Part shown: positions 1 to 8,662 of the stretch, piece after piece
Layout: each line of letters begins with the position of its first letter
Position numbering within the stretch: position 1 is the first letter of the stretch
Origin: Candidatus Poribacteria bacterium
Lineage (GTDB): Bacteria > Poribacteria > WGA-4E > WGA-3G
DNA length: 64,000 nt
Direction of reading: 5' to 3'
Assembly: GCA_028821605.1 (NCBI GenBank)
Contig: JAPPFM010000048.1
Coordinates: forward strand, 24,218-88,217
Notes under the pieces: generated by a model
The model's input: the letters and a program-made list of their open reading frames with translations, nothing else
What the model was told of the DNA's origin: nothing
Database searches by the model: none
Position numbers and translations under genes: made by a program

Positions 1-188
1 CCAGCAACTTTCAATCCAAGGTCATCGCACATCCCGCGTAATTCTTCGGCAGTCCGGTCATAGTAACCAGCAAACTCAACACCATCATAACCCATCTGTG
101 CGACAGCTTGGAGCGTCAAAGATAAGTCACCAGCACAATCGTCTCTGACGGAATACAGTTGTAATGCGATCGGGATTCTATCGCTCAT
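1..188 (-). CDS. Sugar phosphate isomerase/epimerase (TIM barrel), 5' part only
   Basis: The first 62 codons of a gene that runs off the left edge. The translation begins MSDRIPIALQLYSVRDDC and continues with QAVAQMGYDGVEFAGYYDRT, then ELRGMCDDLGLKVAG. The LQLYSVRDD and GYDGVEFAG motifs are typical of the xylose-isomerase-like TIM-barrel family (AP endonuclease 2 fold), which isomerises or epimerises sugars and often sits beside Gfo/Idh/MocA dehydrogenases. The ATG at 188 is the only start consistent with the family N-terminus. It lies 53 nt downstream of the Gfo/Idh/MocA gene on the same strand, so the two are probably co-transcribed. The substrate cannot be told from this fragment. Confidence 0.85.
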   Translation of the reverse strand, partial: MSDRIPIALQLYSVRDDCAGDLSLTLQAVAQMGYDGVEFAGYYDRTAEELRGMCDDLGLKVA

Positions 189-241
189 AAAATTCTCCAG
201 ATGCTCCTGTAGGCGCGATTTGGAAACGCGCTTATATTCGT

Positions 242-1261
242 TTACGCCATCGGCAAGTTGACAACCTGCCCACTATCTGCTGACACCAAACCGGCTTCGA
301 GGATTTCTTGGGCATCCCGACTCACTTTGGGGCTGCACAAGCCTTCAATGGGTTCGCCTGTCTCTAAGCAGTGAATGAAGTATTCTGCGGCGTTACGTCT
401 GCCCTCTGGAAGTGGTTCAGGTGTTATCACTTCGGCATCGCTACCTGCCGGATGCAGGTGTACTTCGTTTCCACTAACCATCAGCGCGCCCTCAGTGCCA
501 TAAACCACAGGATTCGGTGTGACATAACCGACTTTCTGTGTCCAAGACGCTTCCGTAATCCCGAAGGCATTGCCGTATTTCATGACAATGACAGCGTTAT
601 CGTCGGGAATTGGGTAGTCTTTGACGAAGGTGCCGCGGAAGGCGGTCACTTGCTGCGGCGTGCCAAGGAGGTAAGCACACATATCGGCACAATAACAGCA
701 GTAATCCATCAACGCACCAGCACCGTTTTTCTCTTCGTCATAGAGCCATTCATAGAAGTAGCGGGAGCATCCGATTTCCTTCGGTCCGTTGTGTGCAGAA
801 CGCCATTTGAAGTAGAAGACATCACCGATAGCACCGTCTTTGATAAGATCCATTGCGGTGTTGAGTGCTGGACTCCATGCAGTGGGCCAGTTCACCATCA
901 ACAAGGTGCCAGCGTTCTCGGCAGCAGCAAGCATCCGATCCGCTTGGGAGAGACGCGCCGCCATCGGTTTTTCTGAAACGACGTGGATACCCTTTGCCGC
1001 TGCAGCTTCAACAATATCAACACCAGCGTTGTTCTCGGCTGATGCTTGGAGGATGTCTAATTCCTCATTTTCCAGCATTTCTTGCCAAGAATTATAAACA
1101 TTTTCAACACCGGTTTCTGAACTGAACTGAGAGCGTAATTCCGCATTGACATCACCTGCAGCGACAATTTCAACGTTTGGATGTGCCTGCCAGTGGCCAA
1201 GTTCACCCCAGACATGATCATGCACAAGAGATGCGAAGCCAATTCGATACGTTTTTGCCAT
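242..1261 (-). CDS. Gfo/Idh/MocA family oxidoreductase
   Basis: A 339-residue NAD(P)-dependent dehydrogenase-like protein of usual family length. The N-terminal Rossmann part starts MAKTYRIGFASLVHDH, and the EKP motif (about residues 97-99, in HVVSEKPMAA), which holds the catalytic lysine, is intact. The C-terminal half is the family's alpha/beta domain. I place the start at the ATG at 1261 and not at a TTG six bases upstream, because AGGAGGG lies 7 nt before the ATG. The first residues are less glycine-rich than the usual GxGxxG, so cofactor preference is uncertain. Together with the downstream isomerase and upstream alcohol dehydrogenase it suggests sugar or polyol breakdown; the exact substrate is not visible. 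Confidence 0.9.
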   Translation of the reverse strand: MAKTYRIGFASLVHDHVWGELGHWQAHPNVEIVAAGDVNAELRSQFSSETGVENVYNSWQEMLENEELDILQASAENNAGVDIVEAAAAKGIHVVSEKPMAARLSQADRMLAAAENAGTLLMVNWPTAWSPALNTAMDLIKDGAIGDVFYFKWRSAHNGPKEIGCSRYFYEWLYDEEKNGAGALMDYCCYCADMCAYLLGTPQQVTAFRGTFVKDYPIPDDNAVIVMKYGNAFGITEASWTQKVGYVTPNPVVYGTEGALMVSGNEVHLHPAGSDAEVITPEPLPEGRRNAAEYFIHCLETGEPIEGLCSPKVSRDAQEILEAGLVSADSGQVVNLPMA

Positions 1262-1320
1262 TAACAATCCCTCCTATAGGCACGCTGTATTAGCGCGCAA
1301 TGTGTATACACGTGATACCA

Positions 1321-1342
1321 CCCACTACCTATGAGGTAGGGG
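1321..1342 (-). repeat. Stem-loop at the right end of the first tnpB element
   Basis: On the minus strand, about 100 nt past the tnpB stop, lies CCC-CTACCT-CAT-AGGTAG-T-GGG: a 6-bp perfect stem with a 3-nt loop, a bulged base and three more GC pairs. A subterminal hairpin just before the transposon end is characteristic of IS200/IS605-type right ends. The transcript from the 3' part of tnpB through this hairpin would be the guide (omega) RNA. The exact cleavage point was not determined; the element probably ends within about 30 nt left of the hairpin. Confidence 0.55.
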
Positions 1343-1446
1343 CTTCGGTTTCGTCGCAACTGCGGTTTTCTCAGAGAGTTCACCGTCTTATTATCGCTCC
1401 ACCAGCAGGCTATTATTCCGTATCAGAACGGCTTTATCGCGCATTA

Positions 1447-2556
1447 CTACGCGGGTACCCCAGCCTGCAAAATGTTTATCGCAGCGTTTACATCTCTATC
1501 GTGATGCGAACCACATTCAGGACATGTCCACTGCCTATCTGAAAGCGTTAGATTTTCGTTGTGATGTCCACAATCCGAACAAGGCTTTGTCGTAGGGGTC
1601 CAGCGACCTGCTTTGACGAGTGTTTTGCCATATTTCGCACATGTCCACTTGAGTATCAAGGCAAACTCACCGAAGGCAATATCAGAGATTTTGCGTCCCC
1701 ACAGGCGTTTCATACCTTCAAGATTGAGGGTTTCTATAACAATCTTATCGTATTTTCGCACAAGACGAAGTGCCAATTTGAAGAACCAATCGCGTCTCTG
1801 GTTGGCAATCTTTTTGTGGATACGTGAGAGGCGTCGCTTCGAGCGATACCAGCCATTAGACAAATACTTCTTTCGCGAAAGCAACTTGTTTGCCGAACGA
1901 ACTGCGTTGAGACCTTGCTTGTAGAATTGTGGCGACGCTATCTTGATACCGTCCGAAAGGGTGAGGAATGTTTTACAACCGAAATCTACCCCTGCCTCGC
2001 TACCGGTCAATGGGAGTTTCTTGGAAGGTTTAGAATCCTCACAAGTGAGATACAAATAGTAGTCGCCTACGTTATCACGCTTGATTGTGACCTTTTTGAT
2101 ATGTCCAGCCCACTTACGGTGTTTCCAAAAGGTGAAGGACTTATCAAGACAGTTGATTGTCAACCGATTATCCTCTATTTTATACCCCGCTTGTGTGAAA
2201 GTCACAGACTTATATTTATGGGGTGGCTTGATTTTCGGTCTACCCACTTTACGTTTCGTTTCACCTGCTCTACGCGCTTTGATATTATCAAAGAAACGCT
2301 GATACCCTAAATCAATGCGAATAGCAACATCTTGGAGCATTTGCGAAGGTAGTTGATTCCAATGCGGTTTCGTCGTCTGCTTCAACTTCTTTATATGTTT
2401 CAGGATACGAGAAAGTGAAGCATACTTACCATAAATACGATAATAACGACGCTGCAAGCGTAGCAAATGCAAATGCACACTATGCATATCGTCTATCAGA
2501 TTGCCAAGCAGGATTATATTCGACTGGTGAGAGAACTCGTATTTGTAGGTTTTCAC
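1447..2556 (-). CDS. tnpB: IS605-type OrfB / TnpB RNA-guided nuclease
   Basis: A 369-residue TnpB with intact catalytic residues: RuvC-I Asp191 in GVDFGCKTF, RuvC-II Glu275 in IVIETLNLEG, and RuvC-III Asp355 in DRDVNAAINI. A zinc ribbon is present (Cys326, Cys329, Cys345, Cys348). TnpB proteins are programmed by an RNA from the element's right end and cut DNA matching the flank; they help single-stranded-DNA transposons persist. The start is a GTG. No TnpA (Y1 transposase) gene lies beside it, so this is a tnpB-only element that would need TnpA in trans. It sits between the alcohol dehydrogenase and Gfo/Idh/MocA genes, in the same orientation, probably interrupting one operon. Confidence 0.9.
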   Translation of the reverse strand: MKTYKYEFSHQSNIILLGNLIDDMHSVHLHLLRLQRRYYRIYGKYASLSRILKHIKKLKQTTKPHWNQLPSQMLQDVAIRIDLGYQRFFDNIKARRAGETKRKVGRPKIKPPHKYKSVTFTQAGYKIEDNRLTINCLDKSFTFWKHRKWAGHIKKVTIKRDNVGDYYLYLTCEDSKPSKKLPLTGSEAGVDFGCKTFLTLSDGIKIASPQFYKQGLNAVRSANKLLSRKKYLSNGWYRSKRRLSRIHKKIANQRRDWFFKLALRLVRKYDKIVIETLNLEGMKRLWGRKISDIAFGEFALILKWTCAKYGKTLVKAGRWTPTTKPCSDCGHHNENLTLSDRQWTCPECGSHHDRDVNAAINILQAGVPA

Positions 2557-2600
2557 TATATCGTCAGCTCTTTTTTCTATCAGGTGCTTCGCCGTCTACA

Positions 2601-2621
2601 TCCCGCAAGCTAAAGCATGGG
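2601..2621 (-). repeat. CTTTAG-loop hairpin upstream of tnpB
   Basis: On the minus strand the sequence TCCCATGCTTTAGCTTGCGG plus a final GA forms an imperfect hairpin with a CTTTAG centre. Nearly the same hairpin lies upstream of the second tnpB (7322-7341) and a related one ends that element (8725-8746). CTTTAG-loop hairpins are common at IS200/IS605 ends, so this marks either the left end of the element or a leftover end of an earlier insertion. Confidence 0.45.
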
Positions 2622-2680
2622 AATTTGACGGAAGAGCGTTAAAAAGCGCGTTTACGAATCCGATATTCTCCAATATTTGC

Positions 2681-3733
2681 CTATTCTTCAGCTCGAACCG
2701 CAATTTTAATGGCTGTTTCACCCTTAATACGGTAGTCGCCATTGAGTGCGTGAAAACCATTTGCAACCTGTGAGAGTGGCAGCTGATGACTAATCATGTC
2801 GGCAAAGGGCAGCCCACTCTGTTCAAGGAGAGGCAAGCCGCGAACGAAGTGTTCATAACTACTTCCCCAAATCGCCTCGACGCGAAGGTTTTTGCGCATC
2901 AACAATTGGTTAATGTTGAAGTCGATTGAACCCATATCCACAAAGTGACCGACTTCAACAAAGGTGCCGCTGCGTCGGGTGTACCCCAATCCTTCTGGTG
3001 TAGCGGGGAGAAAACCCGCACATTCAAAGACAACGTCCGCGCCCTCTTTGCGCGGGGTTTCCGCCATCACAAGTTCCGTCCGCTCTTCGGGAGAGGTGAC
3101 TTCTTCAATATCAATTGTTACGTCCGCACCGAGCCGTTTGGCGAGTTCCAGTCGTCCGGCGGGCCCACCCACCATAATCACCTTCGCAGCACCGCTCAAT
3201 TTCGCGCATGCCAGCGTCACAAGCCCGATAGCACCGGAACCCTGCACAACGACGGTGTCACCGAGTTTTATTTCACCCCGCATTGCGGCATGAACACCAA
3301 CCGTGAAAGGCTCCGTTAGCACTGCTACCTCAGGAGAAGCGTCGGTTTTCATAAAGCAGGTATTCGGATAGTTGAGATACATATAATCCGCGAACCCACC
3401 GCGAAAGTGTGGTGCCTCGTCTGGGTTCCATTGGAAGCCGTAAGCACCGTAGTTTGTTCCGGGTGCGAAAATAACCCTGTCGCCTTCTTTCACCGGTTTA
3501 CCTACATAATCGGTTTCCACACCTTCACCGAGTGCCTCAATGATACCAACGTTTTCATGTCCCAACAGTACTTCCTGTTGGAAACCGTTTTGCCAGTTAT
3601 GCAGGTCTGTCCCACAGATACCTGCAAGTTCCTGACGAAGTAGCACTGTATTCGGTTCAGGTTCGGGGACCGGGTATTCACGAATCTCAAAATCTTTGCC
3701 GTACGCGACCACGGCTCTCCCTGTCCGACTCAT
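2681..3733 (-). CDS. Zinc-dependent alcohol dehydrogenase (MDR family)
   Basis: A 350-residue medium-chain dehydrogenase. Catalytic-zinc residues are visible: Cys40 in GICGTDLH, His59-Glu60 in GHEN, and Glu141. The Rossmann glycines are GSGAIG at 165-170. The structural-zinc four-cysteine lobe is absent; residues 91-115 contain no Cys and read more like a Gly/Pro/aromatic loop, which is known in some branches of the family. AAGGAGA lies 7 nt before the ATG. It precedes the tnpB insertion and the Gfo/Idh/MocA gene in the same direction, which suggests oxidation of a sugar alcohol or similar polyol. The substrate is not identifiable. Confidence 0.88.
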   Translation of the reverse strand: MSRTGRAVVAYGKDFEIREYPVPEPEPNTVLLRQELAGICGTDLHNWQNGFQQEVLLGHENVGIIEALGEGVETDYVGKPVKEGDRVIFAPGTNYGAYGFQWNPDEAPHFRGGFADYMYLNYPNTCFMKTDASPEVAVLTEPFTVGVHAAMRGEIKLGDTVVVQGSGAIGLVTLACAKLSGAAKVIMVGGPAGRLELAKRLGADVTIDIEEVTSPEERTELVMAETPRKEGADVVFECAGFLPATPEGLGYTRRSGTFVEVGHFVDMGSIDFNINQLLMRKNLRVEAIWGSSYEHFVRGLPLLEQSGLPFADMISHQLPLSQVANGFHALNGDYRIKGETAIKIAVRAEE

Positions 3734-3766
3734 ATTAATTTCTCCTTAGGATTTGTCTTGGTCGGT

Positions 3767-3785
3767 GCGCGCTTGCGAAGCGCGC
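3767..3785. repeat. 8-bp GC-rich inverted repeat
   Basis: GCGCGCTT-GCG-AAGCGCGC lies between the small membrane protein and the alcohol dehydrogenase ribosome site. It could attenuate or stabilise the transcript. No T-run follows on either strand, so it is not a standard terminator. Confidence 0.4.
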
Positions 3786-3801
3786 TACCGTTTAATTTTG
3801 T

Positions 3802-4086
3802 TCATACATATCTTCGCTTCTTTCGCGAGATCAGCACAATAGCTATAATAGCGACGATGAGAATTGGGACCCAGAACGCTTTAACGAATCCCCAGAAAAT
3901 GGTAAATCCGATCCAAAGCAGGACTTCAATTCCGACGATAACCGCCGTTTTATTCCACGGGAAGTCCGCGCCGTACTGTTTTTTCAACCTACTGGCATAT
4001 ATCCATGAAACAACCAATGTACCAACAATAGCTACGAAAAACAGCAAATTAACAAGATTTTGGATGCTCTCTAAAATGAAACTCAT
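3802..4086 (-). CDS. Small three-helix membrane protein, unknown function
   Basis: A 94-residue hydrophobic protein with three predicted membrane helices: about residues 10-32, 48-66 and 69-87. A short charged loop (RLKKQYGADFPWNK) lies between helices 1 and 2, and the tail is strongly basic (SRKKRRYV), which predicts a cytoplasmic C-terminus. GGAG lies about 10 nt before the ATG. I do not recognise the family. It may be co-transcribed with the alcohol dehydrogenase 69 nt downstream. Confidence 0.65.
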   Translation of the reverse strand: MSFILESIQNLVNLLFFVAIVGTLVVSWIYASRLKKQYGADFPWNKTAVIVGIEVLLWIGFTIFWGFVKAFWVPILIVAIIAIVLISRKKRRYV

Positions 4087-4196
4087 GATAATTTTGCTCC
4101 TTTGTAGGGCTTTCTAAGCCCGATTTCCTTTTACCCTTATAGAGACATCCCACCCCAAAACGATAGCAAAATTTGTCTACACACCTTTTCGTTTTC

Positions 4197-5036
4197 TCAC
4201 TCACCACTGCAAATCCGCTCCGGGCAGCTATAGACTGCCATGCTCTGCCCTCGCATGAAGCCTACTAACGTGAGGTTACCCTCCTTAGCAAGGTCAACCG
4301 CAAGTGTTGATGCAGCGGAAACAGCGACAATAATCGGGATGCGGGCAAAGAGTGCCTTCTGCACGATTTCAAAACTCGCACGACCACTTACCATCAGAAT
4401 ATGACGGTCAAGTGGCACCAAGTCAGCCAATACTGCTTGTCCAATGACTTTATCAACAGCGTTGTGTCTGCCGATGTCCTCTCTGACAATTAGAAGTTCA
4501 CCCTTTTCATTGAATAGCCCCGCGGCGTGGAGTCCACCTGTTTTTTCAAAAACAGATTGTGCTTTTCTTAACCGATCGTTGAGTTTATAGAACACATCTT
4601 GATTCACACGGAATCCCGAATCCAATGGCGACACCTGCTGCCGCACAGATTCAATCGTCATTTTGCCACAGAGTCCGCAGCTTGCATTCGCGTGAAAGTT
4701 CCGTTGCCACCCCGATTGTGTCTCAAGGTCCAGTTCTTTCACAAGGCGAACATTGACGATATTCTGCCACGACGATAAACCGGCAGGCGGCATTTCAGAA
4801 CTCTCTTCATCACAGTAGGCAATGATTTCGATGTCATCACCAGAAGTTATGAGGCTTTCCGTATACAGAAAACCTGCGGCGAGTTCAAAATCGTGTCCGG
4901 GAGTCCGCATCACAACGATCAAACTTTGTTGCCCGACCCGAATTTCCAGCGGTTCTTCAACAACCAACTCGTCTTTGACCCGGGCAGGTTTAGCGTCTGA
5001 CCAACGCGTGATAAGTTTTGTGGATGTTGGGTGCAT
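4197..5036 (-). CDS. fdhD: Formate dehydrogenase accessory sulfurtransferase FdhD
   Basis: A 279-residue FdhD. The protein carries sulfur from the cysteine desulfurase IscS to the molybdenum (bis-MGD) cofactor of formate dehydrogenase. The CxxC pair that passes the persulfide is Cys120 and Cys123 in SCGLCGK. Other family signatures are TPGHDFELAAGFLYTE, VREDIGRHNAVDK and VSGRASFEIVQKA. Length and motifs are standard. No ribosome site stands out before the ATG. No formate dehydrogenase gene is visible in this window, so the client enzyme must lie elsewhere. Confidence 0.95.
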   Translation of the reverse strand: MHPTSTKLITRWSDAKPARVKDELVVEEPLEIRVGQQSLIVVMRTPGHDFELAAGFLYTESLITSGDDIEIIAYCDEESSEMPPAGLSSWQNIVNVRLVKELDLETQSGWQRNFHANASCGLCGKMTIESVRQQVSPLDSGFRVNQDVFYKLNDRLRKAQSVFEKTGGLHAAGLFNEKGELLIVREDIGRHNAVDKVIGQAVLADLVPLDRHILMVSGRASFEIVQKALFARIPIIVAVSAASTLAVDLAKEGNLTLVGFMRGQSMAVYSCPERICSGE

Positions 5037-5069
5037 AGTGTTTTATGTTCACACGCTTATGAACAGATT

Positions 5070-7115
5070 TCATTGAATGCTCGTGCTTACTAAGCCGTTA
5101 CTGGTTGCTATCCATACCCTATTGTTTATTACAACAAGGGCTTTTGTTGTCAATTCACCTCTGGTTATCTGAGGCATTGCCACATATTCCCATGTCTGAG
5201 GACGTGTGTGATACGTGTAAAAATCATCGTTCGTTGTTATCCACAACACTAACGGAATTTGTGGCTTGGGTGGCGGTGGTTCTACTTCTAATCCTGCTAT
5301 TTCCGACGAAAATTCGGATATTGTCGGGTCCGGTGTTTCTTCTACTGGTATTTCCTCAGGCTCTTCTTGGACTATGGGTGAGGTGTCCAGGGCACCTCTA
5401 ATGTAAATATTCCTTAGGTCATTCTCATTCTCTATGCCCCTATCGAGAGTCGTCGATTTTCCGTTCAGTCCATCTAAGTCTGCTTGGAAATAACCTTGAG
5501 ATTTTTCCTCGGCGTTGAACCATGTAAAAAGCAGCTGCGCTTCTGCAGTACTGAGGTCAACAATCGTTATGCCCTCTCGAATGGCAGTGGAATGATAGGA
5601 ATCCCACCCCTTAATTTCTCGGTCAAATATTCCGATAACGCCATCTGCTGAGGCAGCCCAAACTGTTTTGGGTGTTAGTAACAAGGTTTCGATATTATCT
5701 GCGGGGAGACCACTGTTGTAACTATTGTAAGGGAGGAGGGGTCCGTCACTATTGCGAATCTTACGTATAATTCCAGTATCTGTAGCGAACCAAACCTCCG
5801 TTTCGTCCATCTTGATGTCCTTGACCCACGCGGGGAGACCTTCTGCTGGGGAATAGAACTCAATTTTGCCTGTTAACTTGCTGTAATGAACAGCACCTTG
5901 AAAACGCGTCCCCACCCATATTTCCTGTTCGTTCACTGCGATGGTTCTCACATCCGGTACATTTTCTAAGGCGGTGTTAATCAACTGCGCTGGACCTTCA
6001 ATCGGTATCCATTTACCATGCACAGTCTGAAATTGCCTTACACCTTTTGGGGTCCCTATCCATAGCTGCGTGTCATCCGGAGCAATCGCTTGGATATGGT
6101 TGTCGGGGAGTCCATCTGCCTCGGTGTAAACGGTCCACTTCGTCTGGTCCAGAATCTTTTTTGCGCGTTCTTCTATCTCTACATCGTCGCTGATGTCATC
6201 AACGAGGATCGCTTCATTCGCTGCTTCTTTCAGTCTACCGAGTTTCAGATAGGCCGCCGCACGGATGAGGTGTGCATCGTAAATCCATTCGCTTCCCGGA
6301 TAGCGTGTAACAAACATCTCTAAAGTATGCAGCGCATCTTCCAACTGATCTGTTTCTGCTTGTAGTTTTCCAATCAGGAATAGTGCTTTTTCATGTCCCG
6401 CCATGTCAGGATATTCTTTGATCGCCAGCTCAAGGAGCGGTAGCCCGATGCTATAATTCTCCAATTCTTCAACGAGTAGGAATCCGGTGAGGTAGCTTAG
6501 CATTGGTATGTCCGCATGTTCTGGATAATAAGTTAGAATCAATTGGTAATTATCCACTGCAACAGCATAATCTTCGTTGGCAAGAGCAATATCTCCAAGC
6601 GCATGGAAGTGTGGAACTAAGTCAAAACTTGGGGCATCAAGGAGTGCTGCAGAACGAAATCGCTCCAATGCGTTTGCGTTGTCGCCATTTGCTTTGTAAA
6701 GTAAGCCGAGTTGGTAGTGCGCAGCCGGATATTTTGGATATTCTTCGATTGCAGCTTCAAATCGCCGTTGTGCTAATTCAGGGAGCCCCAACTCCAGTAG
6801 TGCAAGTCCATTGTCATAATACTTCGTGGCGGTTCTATCCGGAACGTGAGCCAAATCTGATGTGAATTTGAGCGTATATCCTGCCACTGGAAGTTTTAAA
6901 GTCTGTCCATTGTACTCGATTTCAAAATGGGTATCGGTCCCCCCGATCCAAGTCCCTGTGAGCCTGTCACCGTTTTCACTTTCAACAATGACATATTGTT
7001 CGCTGTAGACAGGGGACTGGCAGAGTAACAGGATGGCTGGAACTATCAATGCAAATAATCGGTAAGCTTTCTGTTTTTTTGTATGCGTGTGTTTTACGAA
7101 TTTCTGAGGCAACAT
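5070..7115 (-). CDS. Secreted TPR and beta-propeller protein
   Basis: A 681-residue exported protein with a signal peptide whose hydrophobic core is about residues 20-38, ending near QSPVYS. Residues 40-90 form a small beta-rich segment. About 100-330 is a run of TPR helices (KYYDNGLALLELGLPELA, YPKYPAAHYQLGLLYKANGD and others). From about 330 to the end are six or more propeller motifs such as LWIGTPKGVRQF, IWVGTRFQGAVHY, VWFATDTGIIRKI and VWIATSNGLVS, like the two-component-regulator propeller. A Pro/Glu-rich stretch lies near 585-625. No kinase domain is fused, so it is probably a periplasmic or surface binding protein. Its partner is unknown. Confidence 0.75.
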   Translation of the reverse strand: MLPQKFVKHTHTKKQKAYRLFALIVPAILLLCQSPVYSEQYVIVESENGDRLTGTWIGGTDTHFEIEYNGQTLKLPVAGYTLKFTSDLAHVPDRTATKYYDNGLALLELGLPELAQRRFEAAIEEYPKYPAAHYQLGLLYKANGDNANALERFRSAALLDAPSFDLVPHFHALGDIALANEDYAVAVDNYQLILTYYPEHADIPMLSYLTGFLLVEELENYSIGLPLLELAIKEYPDMAGHEKALFLIGKLQAETDQLEDALHTLEMFVTRYPGSEWIYDAHLIRAAAYLKLGRLKEAANEAILVDDISDDVEIEERAKKILDQTKWTVYTEADGLPDNHIQAIAPDDTQLWIGTPKGVRQFQTVHGKWIPIEGPAQLINTALENVPDVRTIAVNEQEIWVGTRFQGAVHYSKLTGKIEFYSPAEGLPAWVKDIKMDETEVWFATDTGIIRKIRNSDGPLLPYNSYNSGLPADNIETLLLTPKTVWAASADGVIGIFDREIKGWDSYHSTAIREGITIVDLSTAEAQLLFTWFNAEEKSQGYFQADLDGLNGKSTTLDRGIENENDLRNIYIRGALDTSPIVQEEPEEIPVEETPDPTISEFSSEIAGLEVEPPPPKPQIPLVLWITTNDDFYTYHTRPQTWEYVAMPQITRGELTTKALVVINNRVWIATSNGLVSTSIQ

Positions 7116-7321
7116 AATTTTTTCCCTTTAGAATGTTGATTGATGGATATGGAGTTATAATATCAGAAACGGGCGGAAATGTCAAGAATGTTTGAGATTC
7201 ATTAGTAGCAATGATATGTCGGGATTCGGAGATTCCGCCTATAAGAGTACTGAGTGCCTTATCTTGATACGGAATCGGCTATCGGTTATAATAGCCGTTA
7301 TGAAGGGACTCCCTTAACAAT

Positions 7322-7341
7322 CCCAATGCTTTAGCTTTGGG
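7322..7341 (+). repeat. Solo CTTTAG hairpin, probable IS605-type end remnant
   Basis: CCCAATGCTTTAGCTTTGGG pairs as CCCAA/TTGGG, one T-T mismatch, then GC/GC around a TTTA loop. It matches the hairpin at 2601-2621 (on the tnpB strand there) with one or two changes. Confidence 0.5.
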
Positions 7342-7381
7342 TCCAACCCCCGTGTCTCGTGCGTTAGAAGCGAAAAAACAT

Positions 7382-7410
7382 TTGACAAGAGGTGTGTTTT
7401 GTGGTATAAT
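7382..7410 (+). promoter_or_regulatory. Perfect-consensus sigma-70 promoter before tnpB
   Basis: TTGACA (7382-7387), a 17-nt spacer and TATAAT (7405-7410): both hexamers match the sigma-70 consensus with ideal spacing. It reads toward the second tnpB, about 100 nt upstream of its ATG. The leader contains the 8-bp hairpin at 7425-7465. Confidence 0.75.
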
Positions 7411-7424
7411 TAATATATCACGGT

Positions 7425-7465
7425 GGCAAGCATAATGAGCGTTATCGCAAGGTGACGTGCTTGCC
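7425..7465 (+). repeat. 8-bp inverted repeat in the tnpB leader
   Basis: GGCAAGCA (7425-7432) and TGCTTGCC (7458-7465) form a perfect stem around a 25-nt loop, just after the consensus promoter. It is probably the left-end structure recognised for transposition, or a translational control hairpin for tnpB. Confidence 0.5.
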
Positions 7466-7507
7466 TACCCACTCATTAGGGGTTAAAGCCGTGAGCCGTG
7501 ATGTACC

Positions 7508-8662
7508 ATGATAAAGACACATAAAATGGCATTACGCCCGGAGCGCGCGCAGGTATCTTGGTTTTACCAGCAATGCGGTTATGCGAAGTTTGCCTACAAT
7601 TCTGCATTGTCTGATTTTAAGGCGGAACTCGCATCGGATAATTTCTTATCTATGTATGATCTAAACAGACGCTTTAACGCGAAAAAGAAAGCGTTTGATT
7701 GGACGAAAGCACAAGATCAACGTGCTGCGATGTATGCTATCCACAACCTCGGTTCTGCTATAGACAACTGGAGGAAAAAGCGGGCGAAGTTTCCAAGACT
7801 GAAAAAACGAGGTTGCAGGCACTCCTATACAACCGATGAGCAATCCGTCCGCATGGAAGGTAAACATATCAAGCTACCCAAAATCGGTTGGGTCAAAACG
7901 TTTGAGGAATTGCGCTTTAAAGGAAAAATCGTATCCGTTACCATATCAAGAACTGCACATCGTTGGTTTGCGTCTGTATCTGTAGAACTGCAACCCCCTA
8001 TCCACCGATGTCCAGCATCATCAGAGTTTGTGGATTGGTTTGCATCTCATACCGATATTGGAACACCAAACCTGATTGAGCGTTCAATCTACCCCACAAT
8101 CGGTATAGACGTAGGTATTTCCACATTAGCGACACTTGATGATGGCAGAAAATACGAAAACCCGAAGGCATTAAAGCGTTACGAGCGAAAACTCAAGCGA
8201 GAACAACGCAAGTTAAGTCGAAAGGTGTTCTTGTCTAAAAATTGGTATAAGCAAAAGCGAAAAGTGGAGCGACTCCATTATCGCATTGCGTGTATCCGTC
8301 GCGACGCTCACCATAAAGCAACAACTGAGATTCTCATAGGTGTCAGTAGTGTTGGTATAGAAACGCTACAGATCACGAACCTGCTAAAGAATAGGAAACT
8401 CTCAAAGGTGTTATCAGACGCTGCGCTTGGCGGTTTCCTTGGGAAACTCAAGACGAAAGCCGCGTCCCTGGGTATACCTATTTTTCAAGCCGATCGGTTC
8501 TTTGCCTCAAGTAAAACATGTAGCATGTGCGGACATAAGAAAGACGACTTAACACTTTCGGAGAGACAGTATCATTGTAGCAACTGCGGAACGTCTATAG
8601 ATCGAGATGTTAACGCAGCTATCAATTTAAAAACCCTCGCCGTCGGGCAGACGGAGAGCTAA
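7508..8662 (+). CDS. tnpB: IS605-type OrfB / TnpB RNA-guided nuclease
   Basis: A 384-residue TnpB, only distantly similar to the one at 1447-2556. Catalytic residues are intact: Asp201 in IGIDVGIST, Glu285 in VGIETLQIT and Asp367 in DRDVNAAIN. The zinc-ribbon cysteines are 338, 341, 357 and 360. An insert around residues 166-196 (RCPASSEFVDWF and on) lengthens it relative to the first copy. It has a perfect-consensus promoter and no adjacent tnpA. The element's right end abuts hrpB, so the guide part of its RNA would be copied from the first codons of hrpB. Confidence 0.9.
   Translation: MIKTHKMALRPERAQVSWFYQQCGYAKFAYNSALSDFKAELASDNFLSMYDLNRRFNAKKKAFDWTKAQDQRAAMYAIHNLGSAIDNWRKKRAKFPRLKKRGCRHSYTTDEQSVRMEGKHIKLPKIGWVKTFEELRFKGKIVSVTISRTAHRWFASVSVELQPPIHRCPASSEFVDWFASHTDIGTPNLIERSIYPTIGIDVGISTLATLDDGRKYENPKALKRYERKLKREQRKLSRKVFLSKNWYKQKRKVERLHYRIACIRRDAHHKATTEILIGVSSVGIETLQITNLLKNRKLSKVLSDAALGGFLGKLKTKAASLGIPIFQADRFFASSKTCSMCGHKKDDLTLSERQYHCSNCGTSIDRDVNAAINLKTLAVGQTES

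Larger units (their letters stand above)
7116..7507. other. 392-bp gap holding IS-end remnants and the tnpB promoter
   Basis: The left part (about 7246-7345) resembles the 3' end of the first tnpB element. Both contain TGATACGGAAT, followed by a GGCTAT-like run, and end in a CTTTAG hairpin. It looks like a solitary right end left by an old insertion. The right part (7382-7507) is the left end and promoter of the second tnpB element. No gene was seen. Confidence 0.5.

Noticed and set aside
3767..3785. GC-rich hairpin as a terminator
   Set aside because: There is no T-run on either side and the next gene is in the same direction.
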